Shown here in pieces: positions 1-11,211 of a stretch of 64,000 nt of DNA (position 1 is the first letter of the stretch; each line of letters begins with the position of its first letter). The notes beneath the pieces were generated by a model that was given only the letters and a program-made list of their open reading frames with translations, was not told the DNA's origin and searched no databases. Location: contig CM037788.1 of the NCBI GenBank assembly GCA_021229015.1, positions 56,603,525-56,667,524 on the forward strand, given 5' to 3'. This DNA comes from Solen grandis (taxonomy: Eukaryota > Mollusca > Bivalvia > Adapedonta > Solenidae). A program made the translations under genes and the position numbers.

Positions 1-1564
1 GTTTACTCAAAACCCAATACAGTATTAGGAGACTCAGTGTGTTTAGACGCTCGTTGTTCCAGTCATTATCTGAAGCCGAGTCATTATACAAATCTTAAAA
101 TAAAAGAAACCAATACACACCAGCATAATTGAACATTTCTGGCATCGCCAGATAAATTGAACAACAGGATACCAGTATCTGATCATAGTGGTCGGCACAA
201 AGTAGGTACATGGCTAACCAGTGACAATAGTTAGTTATTCAAATAAATTCAATCAGAGTAACAAACATACAGACGGACAAGTAACCGAAAGATAGGCACA
301 GGATTTGAAATAGTTAATAGATTGACAGATGGACGGATGGACAAGAATAATATTCTATCTATCCAGGGACTTTATATATACAATCGTACTAAAAGACCCT
401 GACCTAACATAATGTATATGTATGTACCATATATGTGTTGTATATGTTAAAGAAAAGCTCTTTCTCAGCGAGAAAAAATAAACTACACATATGTTTCAAT
501 TTATAATATAACAATTAGGTATTCTCATGATGTATTGCATGTAACGTTTAAATAATATAATTTGCATATATCATATCACATGAAGAATATATGCATATGA
601 CATATATACATTTATGAAATATCAATCAAGAAGCATATATAAACATATAAAATGTAACAGTTAAACATATAAAAAGAAAATAAAACATAAACATGTAACA
701 AAAGTAATGCATACATATATTATGAAACATAACATATACATGTATAGCATACAACATGTAATAAAAGTAATATGCATACATATATTATGAAACATAACAT
801 ATACATGTATAGCATACAACGTATATAGCATGAAGCTGTTATTAAGACTTCCTCAACGAGATATATGTCTTAATTTTTTAACAATTTCACATTGTTCTTT
901 ATTCCATGACATATTGTAGATCAATACGCTGGAGATGGGGTATTATACTATTGTTAATCCACTTATGTTCCCTACTTATCGTTCAACAGATACGTTATCT
1001 ATATTTTAAAGGTTTAAAGAGCAGATCCTTTTTCAAAGGTCATGTGACACTATACGACGCTTTTTATTGGCTGTTGCGCTTAGTCCGTATATCCTATTGA
1101 CCAACCAGGGTAAATCTATAAACTCTAGATGCTTGTATGGTTACGACCCTAAAGTTCATGTTTGGAGAGACGGATTAACGGGAGATTATGACCGCTTAAT
1201 TCGGTATTGAAACAATGAACTATGAATATTTTAAAAGCCAATACACAAAATAAAGCTGCTTAATCCAGTTTTGATTCGGACTTCTGTAAGGGAGTTTGCA
1301 ATATAAAAGATTGTGTGTTTTTATTTGTTTAAAAAATCGGATGTAATCTCTGAGTTGTGTTAAATTTTGAAGCATAACAACATTTGACCAATAAAGTAAA
1401 ATCAGTTGTGGATAAAAGGTACTTCAGGATTTACAAAATGGATATTTATTCATCTAATGAATTGATTAAAATATTTTTTCACGAAGAAATATAGAGCAGT
1501 GAAAAGGGAGAGTGGAAAAGTGACATACTAATACAGTTGGTAGTAGAAATAAAACTTTGCCATC
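1..1564. other. AT-rich noncoding stretch upstream of the 206-aa gene
   Basis: I see no gene here. Short open frames exist but are AT-driven and resemble nothing known. The stretch holds a two-copy tandem repeat at 691-820 and a TATA-like ATATAAAA at 1301-1308, about 260 bases before the start codon at 1565. That box is only a weak promoter candidate because of its distance and the AT-rich setting. Confidence 0.5.
691..820. repeat. Two-copy tandem repeat, about 63-66 bp unit
   Basis: Two nearly identical units start with ACATGTAA at 691 and at 754. Both run through a block containing ATTATGAAACATAACATATA and end at AGCATACAAC. The second unit carries an extra TA. It looks like a recent local duplication in AT-rich DNA. 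Confidence 0.8.
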
Positions 1565-2185
1565 ATGCCGTTCGAGGCAGGAGGGAAAGGGGATCCCTTC
1601 CATGTGACTTACAAGTACGTCCTGAACAATGATATACGTTATATGTACAGCGGGTATCCCTTGCGTTATACTGGCAGACGGGAGCCAGATTATCCTAACT
1701 TCGACATGCTTCGACTGGCTCGCGAAAGCTCAAACCTTAAGAGAAAAACACTGAAAGTGTCGCGCTACATAGACCAAGATCCTTTCATGCTCCCAAGAGC
1801 TCCAGCCTTCCGGGACTATAGTAGACATAGCGTGAACCATATCGTAGATAGACTATTTAATGCTAGTTCCCGAACGTCCTCGGTATCGGAACTCGGAAAA
1901 ACGGCTGAAGATCGGAGATGCGTGTCGCAGCTACGAGAACCCATAAAGAAGGAGATGTTCCCTAGTTACAGGTCTCTGTCCCCGGAACAAGTCAAAACCG
2001 TGTCCAACCGGTTGTACCACACCCACACGCACATGTCCAATTTGAAAAAGCGCGACCCGGATGAAGTTAGAGCAACCCTGCCTATCCTGAAAAATAAACC
2101 GGATCCGGACAATATACGCCGACCGAAGAACCCTATGCACACACATCCTTGGGACGTGTCCGGTCTTACACCGGTAGACTCTTAA
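1565..2185 (+). CDS. Hypothetical basic 206-residue protein with a two-copy V-x2-[IV]-x2-RL motif
   Basis: This is the best intact coding region in the window: one uninterrupted frame, ATG to TAA, clearly richer in G+C than the flanks and with balanced codon use. The protein is hydrophilic and basic, rich in Arg, Lys, Ser and Pro, with no signal peptide or membrane segment. A motif repeats at the same spacing near residues 90-105 and 143-158: V-x2-[IV]-x2-R-L-[FY], then [AT] and a final S. Aromatic, proline-rich segments (residues 11-45 and 185-206) flank it. Small basic repeat-bearing proteins of this style include axonemal microtubule inner proteins, but I cannot place it in a family, so that is a guess. 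It appears intronless. The start at 1565 is the first ATG of the frame. A polyadenylation signal lies at 3524, with an earlier ATTAAA at 2255. Confidence 0.75.
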   Translation: MPFEAGGKGDPFHVTYKYVLNNDIRYMYSGYPLRYTGRREPDYPNFDMLRLARESSNLKRKTLKVSRYIDQDPFMLPRAPAFRDYSRHSVNHIVDRLFNASSRTSSVSELGKTAEDRRCVSQLREPIKKEMFPSYRSLSPEQVKTVSNRLYHTHTHMSNLKKRDPDEVRATLPILKNKPDPDNIRRPKNPMHTHPWDVSGLTPVDS

Positions 2186-2874
2186 TGATGGTTGGTTATG
2201 TATTATATAGTGTTACTATTTATACATGTTATTAATTATATACGACACAATTTAATTAAAGATAATTATTCAGATCATCAACGAATTTCACCAACACATG
2301 AAATGACCATGCTTGGAGCATGGATTCCCATCACTAAATATATCAACATAAAACAGATAAATTTAGATTGTTTTGTGCCAGTGTTAATAACGATGTTATT
2401 TATATACTTATTTATCTATATATAGATGCAAAAGATTGTATTCTGGGGCTGATCATTGCCACTTGCTGATAAGCATTGCCAAATGAGAGTATACATGTAG
2501 AGCTATTGCGTTTGAACACAAGCTGACATGCTGTCAAAGGGTGGTATGCTTTGGGAAAGAATGAGAGATGACATCGCTCGTCAAACGCTGAAAAAATGAG
2601 GTTTTAAATGTGGTAGTGGGTTTTGGTGACAAACTGATTTGATTGATAGTTTATATTCTAATAACTAACGGGGATATTTCTTATTACTCGTGAAACACAC
2701 ACACGCTAAATTTATTCATTGTTAGTATAATGTGTTTTCTTATTTTGTAATCATTTTATCGATACATGGTTTGATTGGTTTTCTACTTAGGACGTATTGT
2801 ATCATTGCAATTATTTTCATGGCAGTGAAAGTTTTTATAACGGGAATTTATGATCCAAACAAGCAGATGCTGTG

Positions 2875-2888
2875 AGTGATCTCCCTTG
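2875..2888 (+). repeat. Dispersed motif AGTGATCTCCCTTG, copy 1
   Basis: This exact 14-mer also occurs at 5945-5958 (+), at the 5' edge of the LINE coding region, and at 58455-58468 on the minus strand. The first two copies match over 17 bases (GTGAGTGATCTCCCTTG). Confidence 0.7.
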
Positions 2889-3523
2889 CTGGGAATTTTG
2901 GCCGCCATTGTAGTCACTTGATAATCGCGTGATTATGGTCAATGAAGACGTAAGAAAACTACTGAGGTTTGCATATGGTGCATTTGGTATTTTATCAAAA
3001 TTGTAATACAAATTTCCCACTTAAGTAAACTTTACGATAATATTGTTCACAAGTCATTGGGTTTTGGTTTTGGGCCATCCATAATTCGGAACCCCTCGGT
3101 TCCGGATGTTTTGAACGAAACTAGCATTTAACCTTTCAATTTTCAATCAAACCCATATGGTTTATATTTTACAGTGTAACTTTTCTCCCAATGTTATGCA
3201 CTGCAAATGCCTTGCGTATGTGTCGTTTCTTTGTACAGGAGGCTTATGCGTCCCTCCTTTATATGAGTATACGTGTTAACAATTTGACAGCAGCGGTAGT
3301 CCGAGATTGTCTTGCTGTGATCTTTATCATCCATATAGGGAGTCTATGTACGTCTACCTTTAGTTCTATGTTTAATTTGATATTTGAATTGTCTAGTGTC
3401 TATCTATTCGTTTCTATTCATACAAAGCGATCTAATTCATCATCGGCAAATTCAGTGTTACAATTTAAATATTGAAGTGTTTAAATTTAAATTGACACAC
3501 TGAAGTTTATAGCATGTAATGTC

Positions 3524-3560
3524 AATAAAGAGATTAGGACTGTCTGTTTTTTGTGTGTCT
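3524..3560 (+). terminator. Candidate polyadenylation signal with GT-rich downstream element
   Basis: AATAAA at 3524-3529 is followed about 10 bases later by a GT-rich run (TGTCTGTTTTTTGTGTGTC). This is the usual arrangement of a cleavage and polyadenylation site. It is the best-formed plus-strand site downstream of the gene at 1565-2185 and would give a 3' UTR of about 1.35 kb. That link is inference. Confidence 0.45.
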
Positions 3561-5052
3561 TATTTTTTTTCTTTCTCTCTGTACTTCACATTTCTTTTTG
3601 TTTAAGCATTCAGCTGTAGCTCGTTGCTATAACAACAAAACATACCTCCAGACGATTAATTACGTGCGTACTTCAGTGACATTGTTTCAGGGCTTGATGT
3701 AGACACAGGTACCCGTGCTGAGGGCTCTGATATAAAACCAGTAGACAATGCCCCATCAATCTGTTTACACACTGTCGTAATTCACCCGATATCCCGATCA
3801 TCGAGGTGTTCCTTCAATAACCAATACTACCCGTATGCAGTTTAGCCCCAACCCCGCGAACTTGCATGATCACGAAACAAACCTTAAGTGATCACATAAA
3901 ACCTGGTAAATAATAAAATAAAATAAAGCCCATAATAAATATTGAATAATTTTACCCTTTAGTGGGTTTTACGTGCCACTGTGACATACCACATCCTCGC
4001 ATTATACCTACACCTGGCTCGGATTCCACCAACTGGGCGAACTTTTCCACTCTTGTTTCTCTAATAAAACAACAAAACTATTTTTCTTAACATATATGAC
4101 TAGTTATTGAGATAATAATGTCGATGTAGGTACCCGTATTATAACGTAATACAGGGATGGTGGAATGCGTTTATAACTAATCTAAGAATCTAAGTCTTAA
4201 TTCTAGTTAAGTAGCGTTGGTAATCGAGTATGGTCAACCTGTCCCGGAACTATCATACCTTTAGGCTAAGGGCCAATTATGGGGTTAGCAGTATAATTAT
4301 GCTAGTTTTACGATTTGATATGACGCTGTCGGGGATCAAACATACAGTCCCTGTTCTAGAGGCGGATACTCTAAACCCTCAGCCGACTGAGACGATGCCT
4401 TTGAAGTAACTCATTCTTTAATTTTAGACAGATGTCTAGTATTACGGTTTTGTTAAGTACGTATGTCTTCGTAATGCGTATGTTGAAAAATGTTCTTAAA
4501 CTTGGTGTCAAATTCCAGATGAATGCATAATTAGATATGATCGCGCATGAATACATACCATCCACACTGTTGAATACAGGTACGCGATAAATCCTTGTCA
4601 GCTGATCAACGTTAACTATTTGTTAACCCTGAAGTAGGTGGCACAGGATTGGTTCACGTTCATATAACACACCAGTGTGTCATTTAAATACACCTACCCT
4701 GTCGGAATAATCCGTTATGTAATCTTTTCTTAAATTAAGTTCAATACATTGTGTCAGACAGGAGTAGAGCTTATGGTAGACGGGATATAGTTTTACATAA
4801 GTTTATATTTACATAAAAATGAGCTAGCCTTTAAATTTTATGGTCAATGCGTTACTACTTACACCTAATCTCGTTTTAAATGGCCATTTTCTTGGAAAAA
4901 TAATAAAAGAAAATATTTCTGAATGCGATCTCACTAAGGTTAGTTATGCGCACATTCAGTTCATTATCAGTTAATTATCTCTTACAAAACATGCATTTCT
5001 TAATGTTTACCAAACAAATTTCAAAATATATATTGTTTAAAAAACTATTAAC

Positions 5053-5111
5053 AGAGCTTTGGTCTGATTAAAATCTTATATATTATAAAAGTTGAATCAG
5101 GCTAAAGCTCT
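5053..5111 (+). repeat. 17-bp stem-loop
   Basis: AGAGCTTTGGTCTGATT at 5053-5069 pairs along its full length with AATCAGGCTAAAGCTCT at 5095-5111 if two G:U pairs are allowed. The loop is 25 nt. It may be a residual MITE or a structured RNA. The stem is shorter than a typical pre-miRNA. Confidence 0.5.
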
Positions 5112-5599
5112 GGAAATCGTTTCTTTTAAAAAATCGACGTCAAAAATAAATTGCATACTGTAAAATAATTAGTTTTTGTTGAACTTAATTTTCGTTGAAT
5201 CTGAGTTAATATCATGGATTTGTGTGAAAGAAAATGGAAGGGTTCGTGTGATTAAAATCAATAAATCCTCGAATATAATTCCCCATAAAAAATAACTAAT
5301 AAATAGTACTAATTAGTTTCCAAGGAAGCTAATTGTGGCCTAGCTTACAATAACTCTACAGTTATCTCCCGTTTATTTTTTGAACGACATTGCGGCAAGT
5401 TTGGACATAATAAAGCTCTTGGATATTACGATAGTTTTGTTATATGACGATATACACGAGATGGTTCCCCGTATCATACGACACTCGCGATATTTTTACA
5501 ATCATCAATCTAACCCGTAGAGCAAAGGAGGGGTCAAGAGTTGGTGTGTCAACGGTAATTTTCCGCTATTATATTTTCTTTAGTAATTGTTTTACTTTA

Positions 5600-5793
5600 T
5601 CGTAACTGCGACAGTATTTCAGCCAAATAGCGACGTCCAGCTTATTAACATTGGAGGAATATCGAAATACACAGAGGGGGAACTACCGGCCCACAGCAAG
5701 CGTCAGAGTGACCTGCCGGGACTTGAACTCACAGCGGTGAAGGGCTTGTAGATAGTAAGTCAGTCACTAAGACCACTCGGCCAGGGAGGCCAC
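5600..5793 (-). mobile_element. tRNA-derived SINE, family A
   Basis: Read on the minus strand, it starts with a tRNA-like head. Box A is TGGCCGAGTGG and box B is GAGTTCAAGTCCCGG. It continues into a body ending AGCTGGACGTCGCTATTTG...GAAATACTGTCGCAG. The same body is seen at 15894, 30853, 33558 and 58818. The copy lies just upstream of the LINE at 5945. Confidence 0.8.
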
Positions 5794-5963
5794 TGGTAAA
5801 TGAATGTACCATGATGACATCTCTTCTATATTTTGTTCAAAATACCAGTGGTAGAAAATGCGCGCCGTAACAGTCGAATATATACCGCGACAAACCGTTA
5901 TAAATTCGCACCGTTGAACCAACATGTAGTATAACTTGCTAGTGAGTGATCTCCCTTGGAGTG

Positions 5964-6338
5964 ATGGCGATCTTTTTGTTCAGCCTATCAGTTTTAAATA
6001 TTTTTATACTCTTTACAAGTGAATCTAGAGGTGAGACACTATACAAATGTGCTTTTAATGCAATCACAAATGCTCGACAGAATAACGAATTTTCCTCTGA
6101 CGAACTCTCTTTGTACTGGAAGATAAATATAGTGAAAGGGGTGGGTGGGGTGCGATACAGATGGCACTCGCCTGTCAGAGAAATCTCTAAACCATATCAG
6201 TTTACCCTGTTTTTACTGCTCTGTGGTGATGTTGAGATAAATCCAGGACCCCTAAAACATGACTGCAGCGTGTGTCTAAAGACTGAACAAAAACCACCAA
6301 GTACTCTCGTGTATCAAATGTACGAGATGGACTCATAA
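5964..6338 (+). pseudogene. LINE N-terminal frame: hydrophobic leader, 2A-like peptide, first half of PHD finger
   Basis: The frame is open from a GTG at 5946; the first ATG is at 5964. The first 18 residues or so are strongly hydrophobic, like a signal sequence. At 6225-6251 it encodes GDVEINPGP, matching the D-x-E-x-N-P-G-P consensus of 2A ribosome-skipping peptides, preceded by the hydrophobic FTLFLLLC. In known 2A peptides the Gly-Pro bond is not formed and the ribosome releases the upstream product. Right after it come the first zinc ligands, CxxC at 6264 and 6273. The frame then runs into a stop at 6336-6338, while the rest of the finger continues in another frame from about 6292. A one-base change at the A-run 6289-6293 would explain this. 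Confidence 0.75.
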
Positions 6339-7869
6339 AAAATGCTCACAGCTCAGCAATGAGGCTTTCCAAAGTTACAAAAATCAATGCAAGAATGGAA
6401 AACCTCTTTATGATTTCATTTGTCCAAATTGTTATACACTAGATATCCAGACCAAACCTGTCTCTCCAAGTCAAACCTGCATGGTTACGAAAAGCAGCGA
6501 GGACGAAACAACGGAAATCCTACCAAGGGAGGTACCACATGTATGCCCCCTAACCGCAAACGACAGCTTTATCCGCCCAGCAGATGAAGAGGAAGATTGG
6601 AGTGACCTCCCTTCCCCAAATCAAAATGGCAGCTCCCATAACATTTCGCTGTCAACAACAGATCCAGACGTTCCGGAGAACTACAGTGCCTTTGGAGAAC
6701 TTAAACAAGTACGTAATATAAATAGGAAACGACTACTACTAGGATACCTCAATATAAATAGTATTAGATACAAATTCCAGGAATTAAGGGAAATTTTCGA
6801 TGATAAACTGATTGACTTCTTCACAGTAGCCGAAACCAAAATAGACAGTTTCTTTAGCAGTAACCTGTTCTTAGTAGAAGGGTACAAGATGGAAAGAAAA
6901 GATAGAACAGCAAATGGAGGTGGTATTATGACGTTTGTACGAGCCGATCTTGCCGTGAGGCGAAGACATGACCTTGAATGTGACACGATTGAAACACTGT
7001 GTTTTGAACTGTTGATGGAAAAGAGAAAATGGGGAATATTATGCTCGTACAGGCCACCATCAATGTCAGACACTACCTTTGAAAATGATTTGTGTAAAAC
7101 ACTTGATAAAATGCTTATTTTCTATGACCACATTATCATCATGGGTGACCTAAATTATGATATGTTCACTCCAGCAAAACACAAACCTATTTGTATTATA
7201 CAGGATACATATAATATAACAAATTTAGTAAAAGAAGCAACATGTTTTACAAAAAACAATAACCCGTCTGTTGTAGATGTTATCTTATCAACTTCTAAAA
7301 ATCTAATGTGCAATACCACTGTGTTAAACTGTGGCATAAGCGATTGCCATCGCATGATAGTAACCTCACTTAAGGAGTACATACCCCCTCAAACTAAAAA
7401 ACAAGTACTGTTTCGCAGTTATAAAAAGTTTGACGAAACTAATTTCAATCATGACTTGTCTTGTGCACCTTTTCATGTAGCTGACATTTTTGATGAGGTT
7501 GATGACAAATACTCATTTCATGAGACATTACTAAAAGATGTCATAAATGAACAAGCACCACTGAAGACCAAATGTCTAAAGAAAAACCCTCCACCATATA
7601 TGAATGCACAATATCGAAAAATGATCTATAGAGTAAGACAAGCCCACAATAATTTCTTGAAAAATAAATCTGCAAGTAACTGGGAAATTTATCGGAAACT
7701 AAGAAACGCTAAGGAATCCCTTAAGCGTACATCAATTCAAATTTATTTTATGGAAAGATGTGGTGGAGGACCAAAATCAAAAGACTTCTGGCCTACTATG
7801 AAACCATTTTTATCAAATAAAAACCTATCCAAAAACAGTGACATTATAATTAAAGACAAGAAAAGTTAA
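6280..7869 (+). pseudogene. LINE frame 2: second half of PHD finger and AP-like endonuclease
   Basis: The frame is open from 6280; the first ATG after the finger is at 6481 (462 residues to the stop). The remaining PHD ligands are CIKC (6310-6321), WTHKKC with His 6334 and Cys 6343, and CPNC (6421-6432). Counting from the 6481 Met, endonuclease motifs follow in order: LNINSIR (residues 90-96), AETKID (117-122) with the metal-binding Glu, CSYRPPS (188-194), MGDLNYD (221-227) with catalytic Asp and Asn, VDVILS (265-270) and ISDCH (286-290). The terminal S-D-H of AP endonucleases is replaced by S-D-C-H, moving His by one position. The domain cuts target DNA to prime reverse transcription. The frame ends at 7869 through a frameshift. 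Confidence 0.85.
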
Positions 7870-8328
7870 TATCAGATAAAACTGAAGTTTGTAATCTGCT
7901 AAATAACAACTATGTTAATATTGCAAAAAATATTGGAACAAATACTACTACTCCAGCTGACTCCAGTCATCCTAGCATATTGAAAATCAAACAGAATAAC
8001 CCAAACACAGATGTTTTTAATTTTGTACATGTTACAGAAGACCAGATTCTTAGGCATTTTAACTCTATCAATGTTAAAAAAGCTACAGGTCCTGACTGTA
8101 TCCCTCCAAAACTTTTAAAAGCTGCAGGTAAAACTCTAGCTGCCCCAATAACAAATATAGTCAACTGTATGATTGATTCTTCAATATTTCCTGACAAACT
8201 ACAAAAAGCCCAGGTAACTCCAATCTTTAAAAAAGATGATCCTTTTCTGACAAAAAAAATACAGGCCAGTGAGCATTTTACCTTCTATGTAAAAAATCTT
8301 TGAAAAAGTACTTAATGAACAACTTAGT
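7863..8328 (+). pseudogene. LINE reverse transcriptase, N-terminal fragment
   Basis: Reading continues in a new frame from about 7863. It contains KATGPDCIPPKLLK (a typical LINE RT motif just before the fingers) and AQVTPIFKKDDP (RT motif 1). At the A-run near 8251-8258 the frame changes again. The shifted frame reads KYRPVSILPSM, a stop codon, and then KIFEKVLNEQLS, which is classic RT sequence. It is then cut by the gap at 8329. The catalytic YxDD region is therefore not in the assembled sequence. Confidence 0.85.
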
Positions 8329-8428
8329 NNNNNNNNNNNNNNNNNNNNNNNNNNNNNNNNNNNNNNNNNNNNNNNNNNNNNNNNNNNNNNNNNNNNNNNN
8401 NNNNNNNNNNNNNNNNNNNNNNNNNNNN
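8329..8428. other. Assembly gap 1 (100 N)
   Basis: Exactly 100 N, a conventional scaffold gap of unknown true size. It interrupts the LINE RT domain. The sequence after it, from 8429, shows no continuation of that domain. Confidence 0.99.
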
Positions 8429-9876
8429 CTTCCAGCAAATAATTCACAAATATAAGTATGTACCAACGATATTGACTTTATTATTACATTTATTACAATA
8501 TAATGGTTATTATTTATATTTTTATATGATTAGGATTAAATGAATTAAAAAACTGTTCTTTTTTTATTCATGCGAATGATTTTCTCCATTGTAGTTTCAT
8601 GAATCCATTGTAGTTGTATGCATGCGATGTTTTATTCGACTTCCATTTCTCGAAGCATGGCAATACCATGCTCTTGCATGGTATCCTGGTGCTATTAGTC
8701 TACAGAAATCTCCTTTTGTCAAACTTACACAATTATTGAACTGAAAATTATGTATAACAGTTTGTTATGCAATATATATACATGTATATAATTACGATTA
8801 ATGACAAAATAAAATTGGCTATAAAAGCAAATATTGCATGCACACAGATCTAGAACAGATACATTAAAATAATGGAGATTTTTTATATGTGTTGCTCATT
8901 ATTTATCTCAAGTCCAACTTTTTCGTTACATATACATGTTCATATTTACTCCGATTTCACAACTAGAGCTTCATGACTAAAAATATCAGGAAAACAAACG
9001 AGTCAAACCGATAAGCTGCAATGATTTGCATATCCGCAACAAGTCTTGTCCAAACACACTTTCAAAGTTAACACATTATGTTGAAAGGTATCAATATGGA
9101 ATTATTTTTGCATGTACATCTTACTTCTTCTTACATAAAAGAAATTGGATCACCAAAGCAATATCAATATCAATATGCGGAAAAAAAATACGTTATTCGT
9201 CTGGAAGTTAAAAATGGTATCACACTTTTATTATATTATTTCTTACTGTCTGACAATAGACTGTATACGTTTTTGTCAATAAACTTTTGAAGTTGAAATT
9301 TAAGGTTTTGTACACGAGTCGAGATGTTGTGTTGTTTTTAGTATGACCAATATGATTCCCGTGTGGCTGCATCACGTTTAAGAGATAAAAACAAAATTCT
9401 TAGAATTTGTTCAAGACATCTCTTGATTAGTGGAAATCAGAACTACAAAATCAACAGACACACTGGAAGGTCTGTTTCGGCTGCACGAAACCAATCTAAT
9501 ACATGCACAATATTGGGTCACCATAACAGCAAGCGTTAATCACATGACCAACAAAACTATATTCGTCCACATGGTAAACAGGAAGTGATCAAATTTAAAT
9601 TTACGCATCAGCATATTCGAAAAATAATTATAGAGTGTTTTCATGTCACAGACATATAATACAAAATTAATTATCCAACACTTTGACAAGAATTAAGCAT
9701 ACCGTATTGTAAAGTTATATTCAAATGTTTGATCTTTATTTCTTTTTTACAAAATTTGGCATATTTTGGTTTAAAAATAAAAATCGGTTGTTTGGAAAAG
9801 CAGGTACATTTACATCCATATTTCACAGTTCCAAATTAAACACTCTGTATATTTATTACTGGCGTGCGTTCAGTAT

Positions 9877-10050
9877 GACAAACCGTATGCAACCGTAGGC
9901 TAACAGTCAGCTATGAAACTGCCTCAGTGTCATAACCCACGATGGTGACGTATACCCATGTACAGCATAAGGAGTGCGTGAACAGCATGCTATATGGTCC
10001 AAAGACAACCCCGTAGCTGACTCTAATCGACCGGGTTGCATACGTTTGAC
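9877..10050. mobile_element. MITE-like inverted-repeat element
   Basis: GACAAACCGTATGCAACC at the left (9877-9894) matches the reverse complement of GGTTGCATACGTTTGAC at the right, apart from one mismatch and one indel. Length is about 174 bp with no coding capacity. I could not define a target duplication. Confidence 0.55.
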
Positions 10051-10623
10051 AGGTGTGCTACTCTTGAGGTAGCGTCCAGTGACCATTAAATAATAACTGA
10101 CTTTTAATTTAAACTTAAGGCAGTATATTTCTAAATATGCTGCTTTACAAATATGTAATAAAGTCTTTATTTCATAATGATCATAAACCTAATCTTCCAA
10201 TTATACTCTCTCGGTGATATTAGAGAAATCGTGTTGTTAACTGCAAATTACAGAACAATAATGTACGAACGAAAAATCAGAAAGTTGTTACCTAACGATT
10301 ATTTTTCTTAATAAAAATATTATATGATATGCTATTATCCTTAAATACCTGTACCTGTATCTGTTATTATACATGTTCCCGCCAATAATGAATTAATGAG
10401 ATAAAATGTCAGTATAATGCATGAAGATATATAGATTCCTGATTGAATGAAGAAATTACTAAAAAAAACCTGTTTTTACTGATCAAACCTACATCAAATC
10501 CTTTGCAAATATCTACTGTAAATGAACACATATTCTCTGAGCCACTGACATAAAAGATATCAAATCATGTGACTAGAAAGACGGGAAACTCATTATTATG
10601 ATTTCGCAGCTGATGTGAGTTGG

Positions 10624-10748
10624 TTGCTCACACAATAGTTTCAATGTGTTTTGTACTCTGGTTCCCGGTCATCCTCAAGATTCCAGATAACGTAATGTAA
10701 GGGGAAGGTACCCCAGATGAAACTAATTGGAACACATTGTGTGAGCAA
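10624..10748. mobile_element. 125-bp MITE with 13-bp terminal inverted repeats
   Basis: TTGCTCACACAAT at 10624-10636 is the exact reverse complement of ATTGTGTGAGCAA at 10736-10748. Weaker pairing continues inward. No coding capacity; superfamily not clear. Confidence 0.65.
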
Positions 10749-11211
10749 ATCGCCCAAGACTGACTTCAACAATGGAGGTTACTGAGCATTACTGGCAGAT
10801 AACCTACAATATATTATTATGCAGAAATTTATTAAACCACTAACAAGTATTTTAACGAACATACAATTAAGTATTATACTCCACTTTTGCTCAAATCTAT
10901 TTATTGTATTTTAACTCGATTGAAACTTATACTTATCCCTTTCGACGGTTCCTGTGTTGGACCAACTTGGGAACCTCAAATATTGACGTATATTGAACGA
11001 GGTGTGTTCAGTACTCATACAAATCTGGATATATAAAATATTTAAAAATGTTTATTTATTAATTTATATGCGGTCAAATTTATGTACTAAACATAGTATA
11101 AAGCTTTGATGCATCTTGTACTCTTTCATATTTTACATTGAGTTATTGAAAAGTGTAGTATGGTGCAATGGTGTCTCTTGGTAGCGGTGGACGTGTACAT
11201 GTACAAGCAAG

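Larger units (their letters stand above)
2186..5599. other. Probable 3' UTR followed by noncoding DNA
   Basis: The part up to about 3545 may be the 3' UTR of the 206-residue gene. Open frames here (for example 3191-3475) are hydrophobic, AT-driven and unlike any family I know. From 3546 to 5599 I see only plain AT-rich DNA, apart from a stem-loop at 5053-5111. Confidence 0.45.
5945..8328 (+). mobile_element. CR1-like non-LTR retrotransposon (LINE), cut by the assembly gap
   Basis: Domain order along the plus strand is: hydrophobic N-terminus, 2A-like GDVEINPGP, C4HC3 PHD-type finger, AP-like endonuclease, and the N-terminal part of a reverse transcriptase. The RT is lost into the N run at 8329. 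The order and 2A motif are known from CR1-like elements of molluscs, lancelets and sea urchins. Reading is broken by frame changes near 6290, 7862 and 8250 and by one stop at 8314-8316, so this copy is not intact as assembled. Sequence after the gap has no recognisable RT, so the 3' end is not visible. Confidence 0.85.
8429..11211. other. Noncoding AT-rich stretch with two MITE-like inverted repeats
   Basis: I see no gene. Inverted-repeat elements at 9877-10050 and 10624-10748 are listed separately. An AATAAA at 9278-9283, followed by a TG-containing tail, could be the 3' end of an old transcript or retrocopy, but no coding sequence supports it. Confidence 0.5.

Noticed and set aside
5053..5111. 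microRNA precursor
   Set aside because: The stem is 17 bp with a 25-nt loop, shorter than animal pre-miRNAs.
6681..7382. Minus-strand open frames of 130 and 75 residues
   Set aside because: Antisense to the LINE endonuclease, with no recognisable domain.
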